From Dermanyssus gallinae (taxonomy: Eukaryota; Arthropoda; Arachnida; Mesostigmata; Dermanyssidae), in assembly GCA_003439945.1 (NCBI GenBank), contig QVRM01005491.1, positions 1 through 64,000 on the forward strand: a stretch of DNA of 64,000 nt, read 5' to 3'. A program made the position numbers and the translations under genes. The notes under the pieces are model-generated. The model made no database searches. It worked only from the letters and a program-made list of their open reading frames with translations, and was not told the DNA's origin. How positions within the stretch are numbered: the stretch's first letter is position 1; each line of letters starts with the position of its first letter. Shown one piece after another: positions 32,779-42,845 of the stretch.

Positions 32779-35700
32779 TTAAAGTCGCAGTTGTGCCTGT
32801 CTTTCTTTGCACTTTTCATGTTTCTCATGGAGGACTTCTTTTGCCGTCGCTGCTCCCAGTTTCCAGGCCTGCTCACTGGAGACAATGTATTCTGTGAACT
32901 TTATTAAGCTGGACCGAGGTGGGTCGCTGACCTCGTGGTGTGGGTCTCCCTCCCTGGCCCATTTCACTCGGACGAGTCTGCTTGCCCTTAACCGCGCAGC
33001 CTCCCAGGCCGAGCACTGTAGCAGTGTGTGACCTGGAGTGTCCTCATGTGCCTCTTGGCAAAATACGCATATCGGCGACAAAGCCTTTCCAATTCGGGAC
33101 AAATACGAGTTGAAGTTTCCGTGTCCTGTGAGGATTTGAGTGAGGTGATAGGTGAGGTCTCTCCCAGGCCTCTCTATCCATGCCTTGATGTCTGGCAGCA
33201 GTACGCGCAGGGATCCTCCAGGACCCCCGGGGGGGATGGCGTCCCACTCCTCCTGCCATGTCTTAATTGTGTTGTTTCTCTCGCTGTCTTTTTCCGTTTG
33301 GGTAGGGGAACCTAATTCCCATAGTCGCTTCCTTTCGAGTGCCTTAAGATCCCAGGGGATCGACCCTGCAAGCACCAGAGCAGCATTTGTGCTGACTGTG
33401 CGGTACCCCTGGATTACCCTCAGGGCTGCCACCCTCTGGGTCCTTCGTAGAATCTGTTTCGCTTTCTTCGTCTTGAGAGTTGCTCTCACCCAAACTGGCG
33501 CTCCAAATAATGTAATTGATTCCACGACCGTCATTAGCAGTGCCCTTGTGCGGGCCCGGGGGCCATGAATGTTCGGCAGAATCTTGGCTATAGCACACGC
33601 TGCCTTGGCTGCTTTTGTCGTTGCCTTTTTTATGTGGCTGAGGCCATTCATCGCAGTATCCAGTGTGACCCCGAGATAGCGGACTTCCTTTACAATTTTA
33701 ATATCCTCGCCGTCAAGCTGTAGAGTGAGCGGACGGATCTTCTTTCTCCCTGTGAGGAGTATTGCTTCGCTCTTTTCAGGGGCAAGTCTGAGTCCCGCTG
33801 CGCTCATCCACTCTGACGTTAGGTAAACAGCTTTATTCATATTTAGTTCAAGTTCGTCGGCAGTTTTAGCCTGCACGACTATCGCCAGGTCGTCGGCATA
33901 GGCTACTGTGTCCGTTCCTTTGGGCAGGCCTGTCAGACGGAGGACGTCGTCGTAAGCCAAATTCCAGAGAAGTGGGCCAAGTATAGACCCCTGCGGGACC
34001 CCGGCTGTCATTTGGAAGCTGACCTGGCCGTTGACAACTGTTCGTGCTTTAAGGTAGCTAGAAATTACATTTACCAGATACGAGGGGACTTTTTTTCGTA
34101 TCAGTGTGTCCAGAATTGTTTTCCATGGTAGACTGTTGAAGGCGTTCTTAACGTCTAGGAGAGCGACTAGGAGGAGCTGCCGTGTCTGTATAGTGGAACT
34201 TCGCAACGAATCCGCCCTACTTGCAACGCGTTGTATTGCAGTTAGGACTGACCGGTTCTTGCGGAAGCCGTATTGTGTGTCCGAAAGCAGGCCGTGTTCC
34301 TCTGCGAAGAGCCTCAGTCTTTCTTCAATTATGGCCTCGTATCTTTTTGCCAGCGCATTCAGCAGGCATATCGGTCGGTATCCCCCGTTTCCCTTGGGAA
34401 TGAGGACGACTACAGCACGCTTCCAGGATAGCGGAAAAGTGCCGCTTTTGAGTAGGACATTAAAAGAGTCCGCGACTATCTCAGGGTGCTCTGTAAAGAG
34501 AAGTTTCACTGCCTCAGGGGGAACCCCGTCTGGTCCGGGGGCTTTTCCGGTCTTTTGCCTGCGAGCTGCGCGTAGAACCTCGTGTGGTTCAATAGACGGA
34601 AACTCGGCCTCACCTTCCAGCCCGGGAATGTTCTCATAAATTGCCCTTTCGAAAGGTGCGTGGGTCGGGAACAGCTTAGTTAGTACCGTCTTGGTTTGCT
34701 GTTCGTCCAGGGAGACAGGGGGTCTTTTTTTTATTACCCCTGATTATCTTGTAAGGTTTTCCCCAGGGATCGTCCTCGATCTCGTTGAGGAGCTTTCTAT
34801 GGCCGCTAGTCTTACTGTCGGCTATGGCTTGCTTAAGTAAGGCCCGGCTTCTTCTATACTCTTGCAATTCTTGATTGCGTGCGTCTGCGTCTCGTTGTTT
34901 CAGTTTGAGAGCACGCCTTGCTTTGCAGCACTTTTTTCGTTTGTCTGCGATCTCCTGCATCCACCAATATTTAGGCGAGACGTTCCCTCGCCTGGGGTGA
35001 GCGCTGTTGGTACACGTAGTCTTGCACACCTCTAGAAGGAGTGCTTGTAGATCTTCTGCAGTTATGTGGGGGCTGGATAGGGCTTTTATTTTCCTCCCGA
35101 GTTCTTTCTTGAACCTTGACTCGTTTGTGAGTCTGAATCGCTTCTTAAGGGGAGGAACTGATCGAAAGTTTTGAATTCTCAGTCGAGTCTCAATGCAGAA
35201 ATGGTCGCTCAGGTTTTCCTCGTCCACTAGAACTTTCCAGCTTATAACTTTTGGCGCGAGGATGTCGTTACATAACGTGATATCCACGTAAGACTCGCTG
35301 CCGTGGCGGTGAAAAGTAGCTTCTTTTCCGTCGTTTAATACTTGAAGATCGAGTGATGCTGCCCATTCTAGTAGAGTTCTGCCCCTTTTATCGGCTCGAG
35401 GTGATCCCCAGACTTCTGACGCTGAGTTAAAATCCCCGGTTATTAGCACTCCATTTCCGGTTTTTGTCGCGTATCGATTCTGCGAGGTCATCTAGGAAGC
35501 GCTCGAAATCTACGTGCAAGCAGTTGGGGCTGATGTAGGCCGAATATATTCTGCCGACTTCTTTTACTTCGATCCAGCAAAACCCATTTCCGTGTCCTCT
35601 CTCAAGCACTTGCACATTCTGTTTAGTTATGATCGCTGTGTCTAGCGTAGGGTCTTTGTCCCAAGTCTCTGATTCTTTGGTTTTCCTTCTGTTGGGTTCG

Positions 35701-35810
35701 CTAAGGGCCATCACATCAGTTTTTCTTCTCCATGCTATTTCTTCTATCATATCATGGGCCGGCCTGCTTCTGTTGCAGTTGGCCTGAATTATGCTAATTT
35801 CACTAATCAT
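32779..35810 (-). pseudogene. R1-C ORF2: endonuclease plus RT, best preserved R1-like copy
   Basis: Endonuclease: 35810-35427 (IIQANCNRSRPAHDMIEEI, IYSAYISPN) and 35491-34676 (VLITGDFNSASEVWGSP, SYVDITLCND, ENLSDHFCIE). The RT, 34509-32779 (open from about 34740), contains KAPGPDGVPPEAVKLLF, RPICLLNALAKRYEAII, GFRKNRSVLTAIQRV, LLDVKNAFNSLPW, VPQGSILGPLLWN and VAYADDLAIVVQ, then the C-terminal CCHC finger CVFCQEAHEDTPGHTLLQC. Only two frame breaks are seen, near 35470 at a T5 run and near 34728 at a T8 run, both homopolymers. Corrected, the ORF would be intact. The 3' part ends GTTTGTGGAGGAGG near 32470 next to F2. The 3' flank here is not (TA)n. Confidence 0.9.
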
Positions 35811-36109
35811 TTTTGTGCGGAGGAGTCGCGCTGGGCCGAAATTCTAGCCGCGCCCTTGGGCCCCTGTGTCCTCCATTCGTTAGGTCCTTTTAAGCCAGTG
35901 GCAAGAGCCTGTTGTTCGGTCGTAGGCTCCTACGACTCTACAACTGCTTCCTCCGACGGTCACGATCTTCTTCAGTAGGATTCTGCGGGCTTCAGTCCTT
36001 GGTAAGGTGACCAAGCACTGCCAACTGCCTCTGTTCTTAGTAGCCCTGGGAGCTTCCGTGCGAATCTTGGTAGACTCTTGGAGCTTCAGTATCTTTCGAA
36101 TGTCCTGTT

Positions 36110-37717
36110 CTATAGAAAGCGCCGTAAGTAACGGGCTGATTCCCCGAAGGACAACAGTTGCTGTAGGGCCGCTGTACTGCCTAGTGTCGACCTCTCCGCC
36201 CGTCTTTTGTCTGAGGACCTCTGCAAACGTTGTGCTGCTGCCTGGGCTTTTTCTTCAACTCTTAGGATGATGTCCCCTCCCTTATTAGTAATGACCGTCC
36301 CTATTTTTACCCCGCTATCCGCCGTGTTGACTAGTGGGCGCATTTTTTCAATCATGTCTTCTGACGAAGAGCCTGCAACAGGTCTGATCCTAACAGAAAT
36401 ATATTCCTTCTGCCCTCTCCGCGAAGTTGCCTCGACATCGTGTTGGCGCGGCACACGTCCTTCTCGGGTGATGTCGACTTTACACCCCATCTTCCTACAG
36501 CATGCTTCTACTGCATTTCTTATGGTGGGTCCTCCCCATTGTGGAGAAATGTACAAAGCCATTGGGTTTTGAGAGCCAATGTTGTGTCCTTTTTCTAGCG
36601 TCTTGTGAAGAGCTGCTAGAAAGCCAAGTGGCGTTTCCTCTAGGCCGACAGCGCCCACCACTAGTATGCTAGTCGACGTAGCAGACGCCTCAGCTTCCTG
36701 CTCCTCCTCAGCTTCGGGTTTATCTGGGTTTTCTAGCTCAAGCTGGGCGCTATTTCTGAGGATTGCGACTCCTCCTGCCCGTAGAGAGGCCGCTTTTTCC
36801 GCCATCGGAAATTGCCCTGTAAGTTTCTTGAGCAGAGACTTGTCCTTTTCGGAGCCTTTCGTAATGAGCATTACCCTGATATCACGTAAGGTAGTAATGT
36901 TGTCCGTAGTGAGACCAGTAGTCTTGTACATAGACAGCGGCCACTCCTCCTTGATGAGCTCTATTAGACCTTCGGGTGTTGCCGTTTCGGCCATCTGCTC
37001 CTCGAGGTGTTTCGTCTTGACTATCTCGATCTGTTCCTTTTCTAGCTTTTCCTGACAGGCTTTGCATCGTAGCTCTGCCGCGGGTGGGGTGCTCGATGAG
37101 GGCCGTACCTCTTTCTGGGCGGCTAGTCTCTGCAACTCTAAGGTGAGAGCCGCGGCTTTTTCCTTCCAGCTCTCAGCTACCTTTGTGAGGTCTTGCGTAC
37201 GTGCGGCATTCTCGTCGGCTTGCTTCCGGAGAATTGCTTTCTCCTCCCCCGTTTCCTTTTTGGATTTCTTCAGTTCCCATACCGCCTTATCTAGGCGTGT
37301 GATAGCGGCCTTAATATCCACCTGGGTGGTTTTATGCTTGTCTTTTAGTGCCTTGAGGTGTTCTGTAACTGCCTCCAGGTCTTCTAGAGCTCTGTCCTCC
37401 TTGTTCGGAGAGGGCTCATTTTCATCGGAAGTTTTCTTGGCAGCCTTGGTCCTGCTGGTCGTGCGGGCTCGGCTGCTTTCAGCCTCCTTCGGGTCTTCTG
37501 GCGTGGTTGCCATCAGTCTCTTCCGTTGTCCTCTTGCGCTTGCCGCACCTCTGTAGTCATCGTCACCCTCGATATCGCGATCCGAGTCAGCATCCAGGTC
37601 CGTGGCAGATTCAGCCTCTGCTATCTTGTCGGCCTTAATTTCGGCTGCCTCCGTCTGCTGTCCCCGTTCAGAAGAGTCTTCATCAGGGGACACGCCTAGA
37701 CCCCTGAACGGGTCCAT
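36110..37717 (-). CDS. R1-C ORF1: gag-like protein, zinc knuckles missing
   Basis: A 535-residue frame starting MDPFRGLGVSPDEDSS. Acidic N-terminus, then a coiled coil at about residues 105-195 (LEDLEAVTEHLKALKDKHK and following), a CxxC pair (CKACQEK), the conserved MLITKGSEKDKSLLKKL block, and a domain ending VIRPVAGSSSEDMIEKM-like sequence. Compared with R1-A ORF1 the tail should hold three CCHC knuckles. Past a shift near 36110 the reading continues as WQCLVTLPRTEARRILL and then jumps to about 35 residues without knuckles before ORF2. The RNA-binding tail has been lost by deletion. The 5' edge is a few bases from TATATATGTATATG at 37719. Confidence 0.82.
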   Translation of the reverse strand: MDPFRGLGVSPDEDSSERGQQTEAAEIKADKIAEAESATDLDADSDRDIEGDDDYRGAASARGQRKRLMATTPEDPKEAESSRARTTSRTKAAKKTSDENEPSPNKEDRALEDLEAVTEHLKALKDKHKTTQVDIKAAITRLDKAVWELKKSKKETGEEKAILRKQADENAARTQDLTKVAESWKEKAAALTLELQRLAAQKEVRPSSSTPPAAELRCKACQEKLEKEQIEIVKTKHLEEQMAETATPEGLIELIKEEWPLSMYKTTGLTTDNITTLRDIRVMLITKGSEKDKSLLKKLTGQFPMAEKAASLRAGGVAILRNSAQLELENPDKPEAEEEQEAEASATSTSILVVGAVGLEETPLGFLAALHKTLEKGHNIGSQNPMALYISPQWGGPTIRNAVEACCRKMGCKVDITREGRVPRQHDVEATSRRGQKEYISVRIRPVAGSSSEDMIEKMRPLVNTADSGVKIGTVITNKGGDIILRVEEKAQAAAQRLQRSSDKRRAERSTLGSTAALQQLLSFGESARYLRRFL

Positions 37718-37720
37718 ATA

Positions 37721-37905
37721 TATGTATATGTTTTTCCTTCCCCTTTCCTCTCTATTTTCTTCTCTATTTATTTATTTGGTGTATCTATTATTATTATTTT
37801 TTTCCCTCTTTTTTTTTCTCTCCCTTTTTTTTTTATCATACGATGCCGAATTATGTTTTGAACCCAATACAATTCAGATTTCAAAAAAAAAAAAAAAAAA
37901 AAAAA
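37721..37905. repeat. T-rich low-complexity sequence and A-run
   Basis: Pyrimidine-rich sequence (TTTTTCTCTCC-like) followed by a run of about 25 As at 37880-37905. On the minus strand the A-run is a T-run directly after the tRNA-like unit at 37908-37990, where it would stop pol III. Confidence 0.6.
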
Positions 37906-37907
37906 AA

Positions 37908-37990
37908 CACCGCTGGGGATTGAACTCAGACCGGTCTTGCTTAGACCGGTACTGTAGTCGCCGACGCAACCACTCTGCTATCCACTCCCT
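37908..37990 (-). repeat. tRNA-like unit with a long variable arm
   Basis: On the minus strand, box A TAGCAGAGTGG (37980-37970) and box B GAGTTCAATCC (37927-37917) are in order. Between them is an 8-bp hairpin ACCGGTCT/AGACCGGT (37930-37953), placed like the long variable arm of Ser/Leu-type tRNAs. A long T-run follows. The acceptor ends do not pair well, so it is a pseudogene or SINE head. Confidence 0.5.
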
Positions 37991-38442
37991 GTGGACGACA
38001 GCGCTTCCACAGGCGTTCGATCACTGTTCGCGGCGGCTTGCCGTGTGTCAATACTTATATGACGGCTTATATACACAGTTATTTATGTACACAGTAAGCT
38101 ATATACATATACACAGTAGGCTTAATGCATATACACATGCAGGAAGCCGCGCCAGTCTGTACTACCGATCGGCTAGAGTCACTGCTCGATCGATAGGCGA
38201 CGTTCGAATTTCAAACGCCTCGAACACATACACTTCTCTTTTGGGAAACATAAAAACAACAAAAGTCAAGTTTGTCACAGTACCTTTGCAGTAATTACTA
38301 ATCGCGTTGAACTCCCTACCACTAAGGCCGTCGAGTGCAATTGGTCAGCCTGTTACAGGCCTCAGGTTCCTGCACTCTTCGACCAAGTTTTACGGAGCTA
38401 AGCCAAACGCGACCGCACCCAACAGCTGATAGAGAGCCTCTG
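37991..38442. other. Stretch without a recognised gene
   Basis: Mixed-composition sequence with repeated TATACACAGT-like phrases at 38065-38120. I see no coding motif. It may be older host DNA beside the (TA)n in which X1 sits. Confidence 0.35.
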
Positions 38443-38460
38443 ATATATATATATATGTAC

Positions 38461-38536
<76 letters not shown>

Positions 38537-38547
38537 TTATATATATG
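38443..38547. repeat. (TA)n tract, 5' flank of X1
   Basis: A 100-base TA tract with TGTACA-type interruptions. X1 5' sequence (ATGCTTTTTCGGCG) starts right after it. Confidence 0.9.
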
Positions 38548-39144
38548 CTTTTTCGGCGTTCGAACGTCGAGGTGTGCAGATGTGTTTTCGGTGGCTTACG
38601 AATAGTGGAGCGTTACCTGGCTCGTATGCCACGGTTTGACTTGGCAGTGGCCTAGTCGGATCGCCTTCACCTTGCGCTTCGTCCAAGACTGAAAAGTGTT
38701 CCACTTGTTAACTGTGAGGTGCTGTTCAGTTCATCGGTCATCCTGTGTGGTGTACTTCTTATTGCTAGTGTGCCATAACAACCATGTCATAACACGGCTC
38801 TCGTTCCGTCAATTTAGACGGTGGAGCCGCACTGGCGACCGGCTGATTCCGCGTGCCTGCACGCGCCTACATTTAGCGCCCGTACGACTGTTTGTAAACA
38901 ATTACTTTGCCTAGGTGACATACATCTACAAGGCACTGGTGACATATATACAGAAGTTGACATACATATACAAAACATTGGTGACATATATATATACAGG
39001 TGACATACATACACCTTTCGGTGACATATATATATATATATATATTCGAGGAAACATACATACACACATTGGTGACATATATATATACATACATTTAGTG
39101 ATATAACTATACAAGGCAATTGCGAGTGAATGTAAAACGCGATC
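38548..39144 (+). other. Probable 5' untranslated region of X1 with GACATA tandem repeats
   Basis: Between the (TA)n and ORF1 lies about 600 bases. The last 200 (38912-39110) repeat GGTGACATAYATATACA with spacers such as AACATTGGTGACATATA, at least six units. Such tandem units in LINE 5' regions can carry promoter function, which here is only inferred. Confidence 0.5.
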
Positions 39145-40540
39145 ATGAGCCCAAATGCCCCCGCCCGGCTAGTTGTACCTCCCGCTAGCCTGGATATCGC
39201 GAACATTCGCACCGATGCACCTACAGCCGTCGATGATATATCGAGGCCTGCTAGCGCGATGAGTAACAAATCCGCGGGTGTTAAACGAAGAAGGCAGGGT
39301 GTAGATACTGACTCGGTGGTTGACGAGCCCTCGGGTCACGATGGTTTCACCGTTGTTACAAGCGCGAGAGTTAAAAAGACCGTGATGCGGGAGAAAAAGC
39401 AATTAGACCGGCTGAAAAATGAAGTCAGCTCAGGAGCATTCGGAGCATTCAGGGTTCGCCTCAGACACAAGGAGAAGCCTGACGGGAGTCCGGTCGACTT
39501 TAAGGAAGGCTCAATGGTACGCTTATTTAAGGCAATCCACGGTCTGGTGCCGGAGGGTCGTATCTCAGGCGACAAGAGCAGTATATTTATTAACGTCTCC
39601 TCCATCGATGTGGCCCAGAAGCTGTCAAGCCTAACGTGCGTAGATGACGTCCAGGTGACCGCCTATTGCCCGGGATTGGCTTTGTTCAAGGCCAGGATTC
39701 AAGGTGTCTGCACCTCGCTAACGGAGGAAGAGATCGTAACGGAGCTATCGAACGTTGGCGTTACAGCTGCCCGAAGACTGATCGTCTCTTCTGGCGCTCA
39801 GAAGAAGCGTCTCTTCAAAGTTATCTTGACATTTGATCGTCAACCGCCGGCGTCAGTGTTCCTGGGTTATCGCTCGCATGCGGTGGTTCTAGAACCCGAC
39901 CAGCCCAGAGTCTGCTTCAACTGTTCCAGGGTTGGCCATATGGCGGCTAACTGCTCACTCCCCAAGGCTTGTCGCAACTGTGGCAGAGAAGGCTACCTTG
40001 CTGCCGATTGTTTGAACCCGCCTAAATGTGTTAACTGTGGGGGACCCCACGATGCAAAGTCACCAAGCTGCCCAAGATTATTTTACCTGAGAGAAAGGAA
40101 TCGGGTTTCGATGGAAGCCAGAACCCTCCACCAGGTTCGTGCTACTCATCCGGATGCATCAATCAACAAAGCCCTGGCATTGCCTGCACCCTCTTTACAG
40201 GGCTCAAGTACCGCTGGACCAGCTTATGCCTCGACGGAGGGGGGTGACATATGCCTCGGTGGTTCGTGGCATCGCGGCTGGTGGAGACACCACTCCGCAG
40301 CTCCTTCTTCTCCGGCCTAGAGCGGCACCGAAACAGCGTTCCCGAGCCAAGCCACGAACAAAAGTGACACGCACTCGTCTCCGGGGACCTCGCAAACCAG
40401 TCGCCCAGGGGTCATCCGGATTAGTCCGGGACTTAATGTCCATGAAGTCTGAGTTGTCAAAAATGATTAAGTCAATATCGAACGCACTACAGCCATTACT
40501 GGCGCATCTGACGGTTGCTAGCGACCTCAGGCAATCATAA
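39145..40540 (+). CDS. X1 ORF1: gag-like protein with zinc knuckles
   Basis: Frame 39145-40320 starts MSPNAPARLVVPPASLD. A conserved middle (VRLFKAIHGLVPEGRISGD, VQVTAYCPGLALFKARIQG) resembles the RRM-like part of LINE gag proteins. Three knuckles follow near 39912-40070: CFNCSRVGHMAANC, CRNCGREGYLAADC (His replaced by Tyr) and CVNCGGPHDAKSPSC. A one-base shift at a G6 run near 40242 moves the rest to the frame that ends at 40540 (RRRGVTYASVVRGI, KQRSRAKPRTKVTRTRL, SDLRQS). The stop overlaps the ORF2 start as TAATG. Its likely role is binding element RNA. An ORF1 with knuckles is uncommon beside an RLE-type ORF2. Confidence 0.82.
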
Positions 40541-42354
40541 TGACGGACGATCATAACAATGGCATAAAGGTGACAGAACCCACACCGGTCACTTTGTCGG
40601 ATTCTTCAGAAGGAGCCGGCCCGAGCTTCACGCCTATAGAGATCCTTGCAACTACACCGAACCACCTGGGGCCCAACAAAGTAACATGTCACCAATGCGG
40701 TCAGACTTTTGCTAGGCGAGGCCTCCGTAGACATGTCACAGTCAAACATGGGGGCGAAAGCACGATACCCCATCATGACGGGGCCCCGAACGAAGTCAAT
40801 TCCGACCTCACGGAGTGCATCCAGGCCTTCATAAAAAATGGGAAGTTGGTTCGCATCCTGCCCAAGGTGGTCAGGAAGTCGGTGGCTGACGCACTGTCGG
40901 AGGTGTTGTTAAAGGTTGCCGTGGACAACGACGACGCGGCCTGGCTTGGGCTTTTCTCCTTCGCCCCAGTCGTGCTAAGGTTACCGGTAGGCTGCAGAGA
41001 TACACGCTCTCTGGCAGTGGTCATTAGGAAAAACTTGGTGGAGTTTCGACGCGGTGCTCGACTTACAGATTTGGCTCTCCTGCAAACCGCGGGCGAGTCG
41101 GGTTGTAATGTCAGGGTTGTAAGGCCTCACCAATTGGGTTTCTCCACCAAGAGGGGGTGCTGAAATAATGATTCACGCTACCAGGGCTTTTATTGATTCT
41201 TCTCCGCGTTGAGGTTGAATTACCTGTTCAGGGGAACCAACAGTTTAGCCTTCTCGGCCCAGTTGGAGGAAATTAACTTGAAGATGGGTTTCGCGTTGGA
41301 ATCTATACTCAACCTGCGGTTGCGAGACGATTCCCTAGTTCAGGCGTTCTTACCGGTAGCCAGAGGTGGACTGGGCCTGCCTGAAGCAGTTTCTCTTTCA
41401 GTCGCAGCGCACATCGCCTCCTTACATTCGGCCAGTAGTGACGTTGAGTCTATCCTGGACCCCCAAGCGATTGCAAGCTTCCACTCCACGCTTGAAAAGA
41501 TTCAGGATGACGCTAATGCAATCTGTGGGTCTTTACCGGAGACCCCTTCTCTTCAGCGCTCGTGGTCAGAACTGGCAAACGACGGCCGATGGAGCGGCCT
41601 GTGGGACCGAAAAACTACGGCCACTAGCAAAGCGAGGTTACAGGCAGTTTCTTCGCCCGGTGCAGGTGCATGGCTGCACGCCCTCCCGAGCCCTCAACTC
41701 GGTACCCTCCTGGATGACGAGTCTACACGAATACTAGTCGGGTTGAGGTTAGGAGTAGACCTAGTCTCCCCACACCAGTGCAGGTGCGGTGATGAGGTCG
41801 ACTCCCTAGGTCACCACGGACTTTCCTGTCCGCAGAGTTCAGGCAGAATTGCACGCCACTCAGCCTTGAATGAAACATTTAGCAAAGGGCTACGGTCGGC
41901 GGGCTACCCATGCATTTTAGAGCCTCCCGGCTTAGTCAGAGACGATGGAAGGGGACCTGATGGCATGACCCTGACTCCCTTTGAGCGGGGCCAAATGCTG
42001 GTGTGGGATGCGACCGTAACCGACTCTTTAGCCCCTTCAATGGTCGGTACGGGCGCATCCCGCCCTGGACACGCGGTAGCCCTAGCGGAAGCAGCCAAGT
42101 GCAGAAAGTATTCAAGTATTGCTTACCCACACTTGTTCTCACCCCTTGCGTTCGAGACATTGGGGGGGCCCGGGCTGCTCACGAAGAAACTGCTCAACGA
42201 TGTCGGGAGAAGATTGGTGCTGGCTACAGGAGACAAGAGGGCGGGCGAATATTTACTGCAACGTCTGTCATTGGATGTTCAGAGAGGGAATGCCGCTTCG
42301 GTGAGAGGCACCCTGGCTAGGTGGACCAGCCCAAGCCTGGACCTAACGCCTTGA
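40540..42354 (+). pseudogene. X1 ORF2: zinc-finger N-terminus and RLE C-terminus, RT core deleted
   Basis: The N-terminal frame (40540-41163) starts MTDDHNNGIKVTEPTP and holds a C2H2 finger, CHQCGQTFARRGLRRH, with a second His in KH. A domain DDAAWLGLFSFAPVVLRLP follows. Near 41130-41200 a scrap of RT remains (HQLGFSTKRG, IMIHATRAFIDSSP, which pairs with QLGFATPGVTEVVVHCA of X7). The C-terminal frame (41209-42354) resumes in the linker (FRGTNSLAFSAQLEEINL), then CRCGDEVDSLGHHGLSC and GPDGMTLTPFERGQMLVWD (nuclease PD...D core, intact), KCRKYSS and QRGNAASVRGTLARW. Two deletions therefore removed RT motifs 0-1 and 3-7, including the YLDD box. The 3' end shares CTTACATCACAAATG with X2. It cannot supply its own RT. 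Confidence 0.88.
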
Positions 42355-42472
42355 GTTAAGCCCCGAGCAAGCTGTGCACATGTTCTTACATCACAAATGT
42401 ATATCTTAATACACATAAATAAATGAATTTACATATATATATACGTATATATATTTATATATGTATATATAT

Positions 42473-42584
42473 ACATAGGGGGGATAGGGGGAAGGGTGGG
42501 GAGCTGCTGGCCTGTTTATTCGGGCTGGCGGCTCGCGCGTATTAAATCGCGGGCGGCGGGAGTGTAAGTATTTCTCTCTTTTAG
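42473..42584 (+). repeat. U repeat, copy at 42.5 kb
   Basis: Inverse of 11137-11240: GGGAGTGTAAGTATTTCTC at its high end matches GAGAAATACTTACACTCCC of the longer copy. Its conserved end abuts (TA)n at 42585 and its other end is cut at GGGGGGATAGG next to (TA)n. Confidence 0.55.
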
Positions 42585-42618
<34 letters not shown>

Positions 42619-42648
42619 TAAATAAATATATATATATATATATATATA
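42585..42648. repeat. (TA)n tract
   Basis: Lies between the U copy and an R2 3' end. Contains TACATATATAAATAAATATA variants. Confidence 0.95.
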
Positions 42649-42732
42649 GAAAATATTGTGATGATTTATTAATCATTTACATTACGTTTGCACACTCGGC
42701 AGTGCTCGCCTTAATAAAAATGGTGGTAAAAA
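42649..42732 (-). mobile_element. 3' end of an R2-clade element, about 84 bases
   Basis: GAAAATATTGTGATGATT (42649) through TGCTCGCCTTAATAAAA is the inverse of the 3' untranslated end at 49540-49623. It joins (TA)n at exactly the same base as the other two copies. It is 5'-truncated at GGTAAAAA, next to (TA)n. Confidence 0.85.

Positions 42733-42845
<113 letters not shown>

Noticed and set aside
38873..39114. Apparent CHQC-type cysteine repeats on the minus strand suggestive of a zinc protein
   Set aside because: They come from the GACATA tandem repeat read in reverse, so the periodic Cys is a by-product of the repeat.
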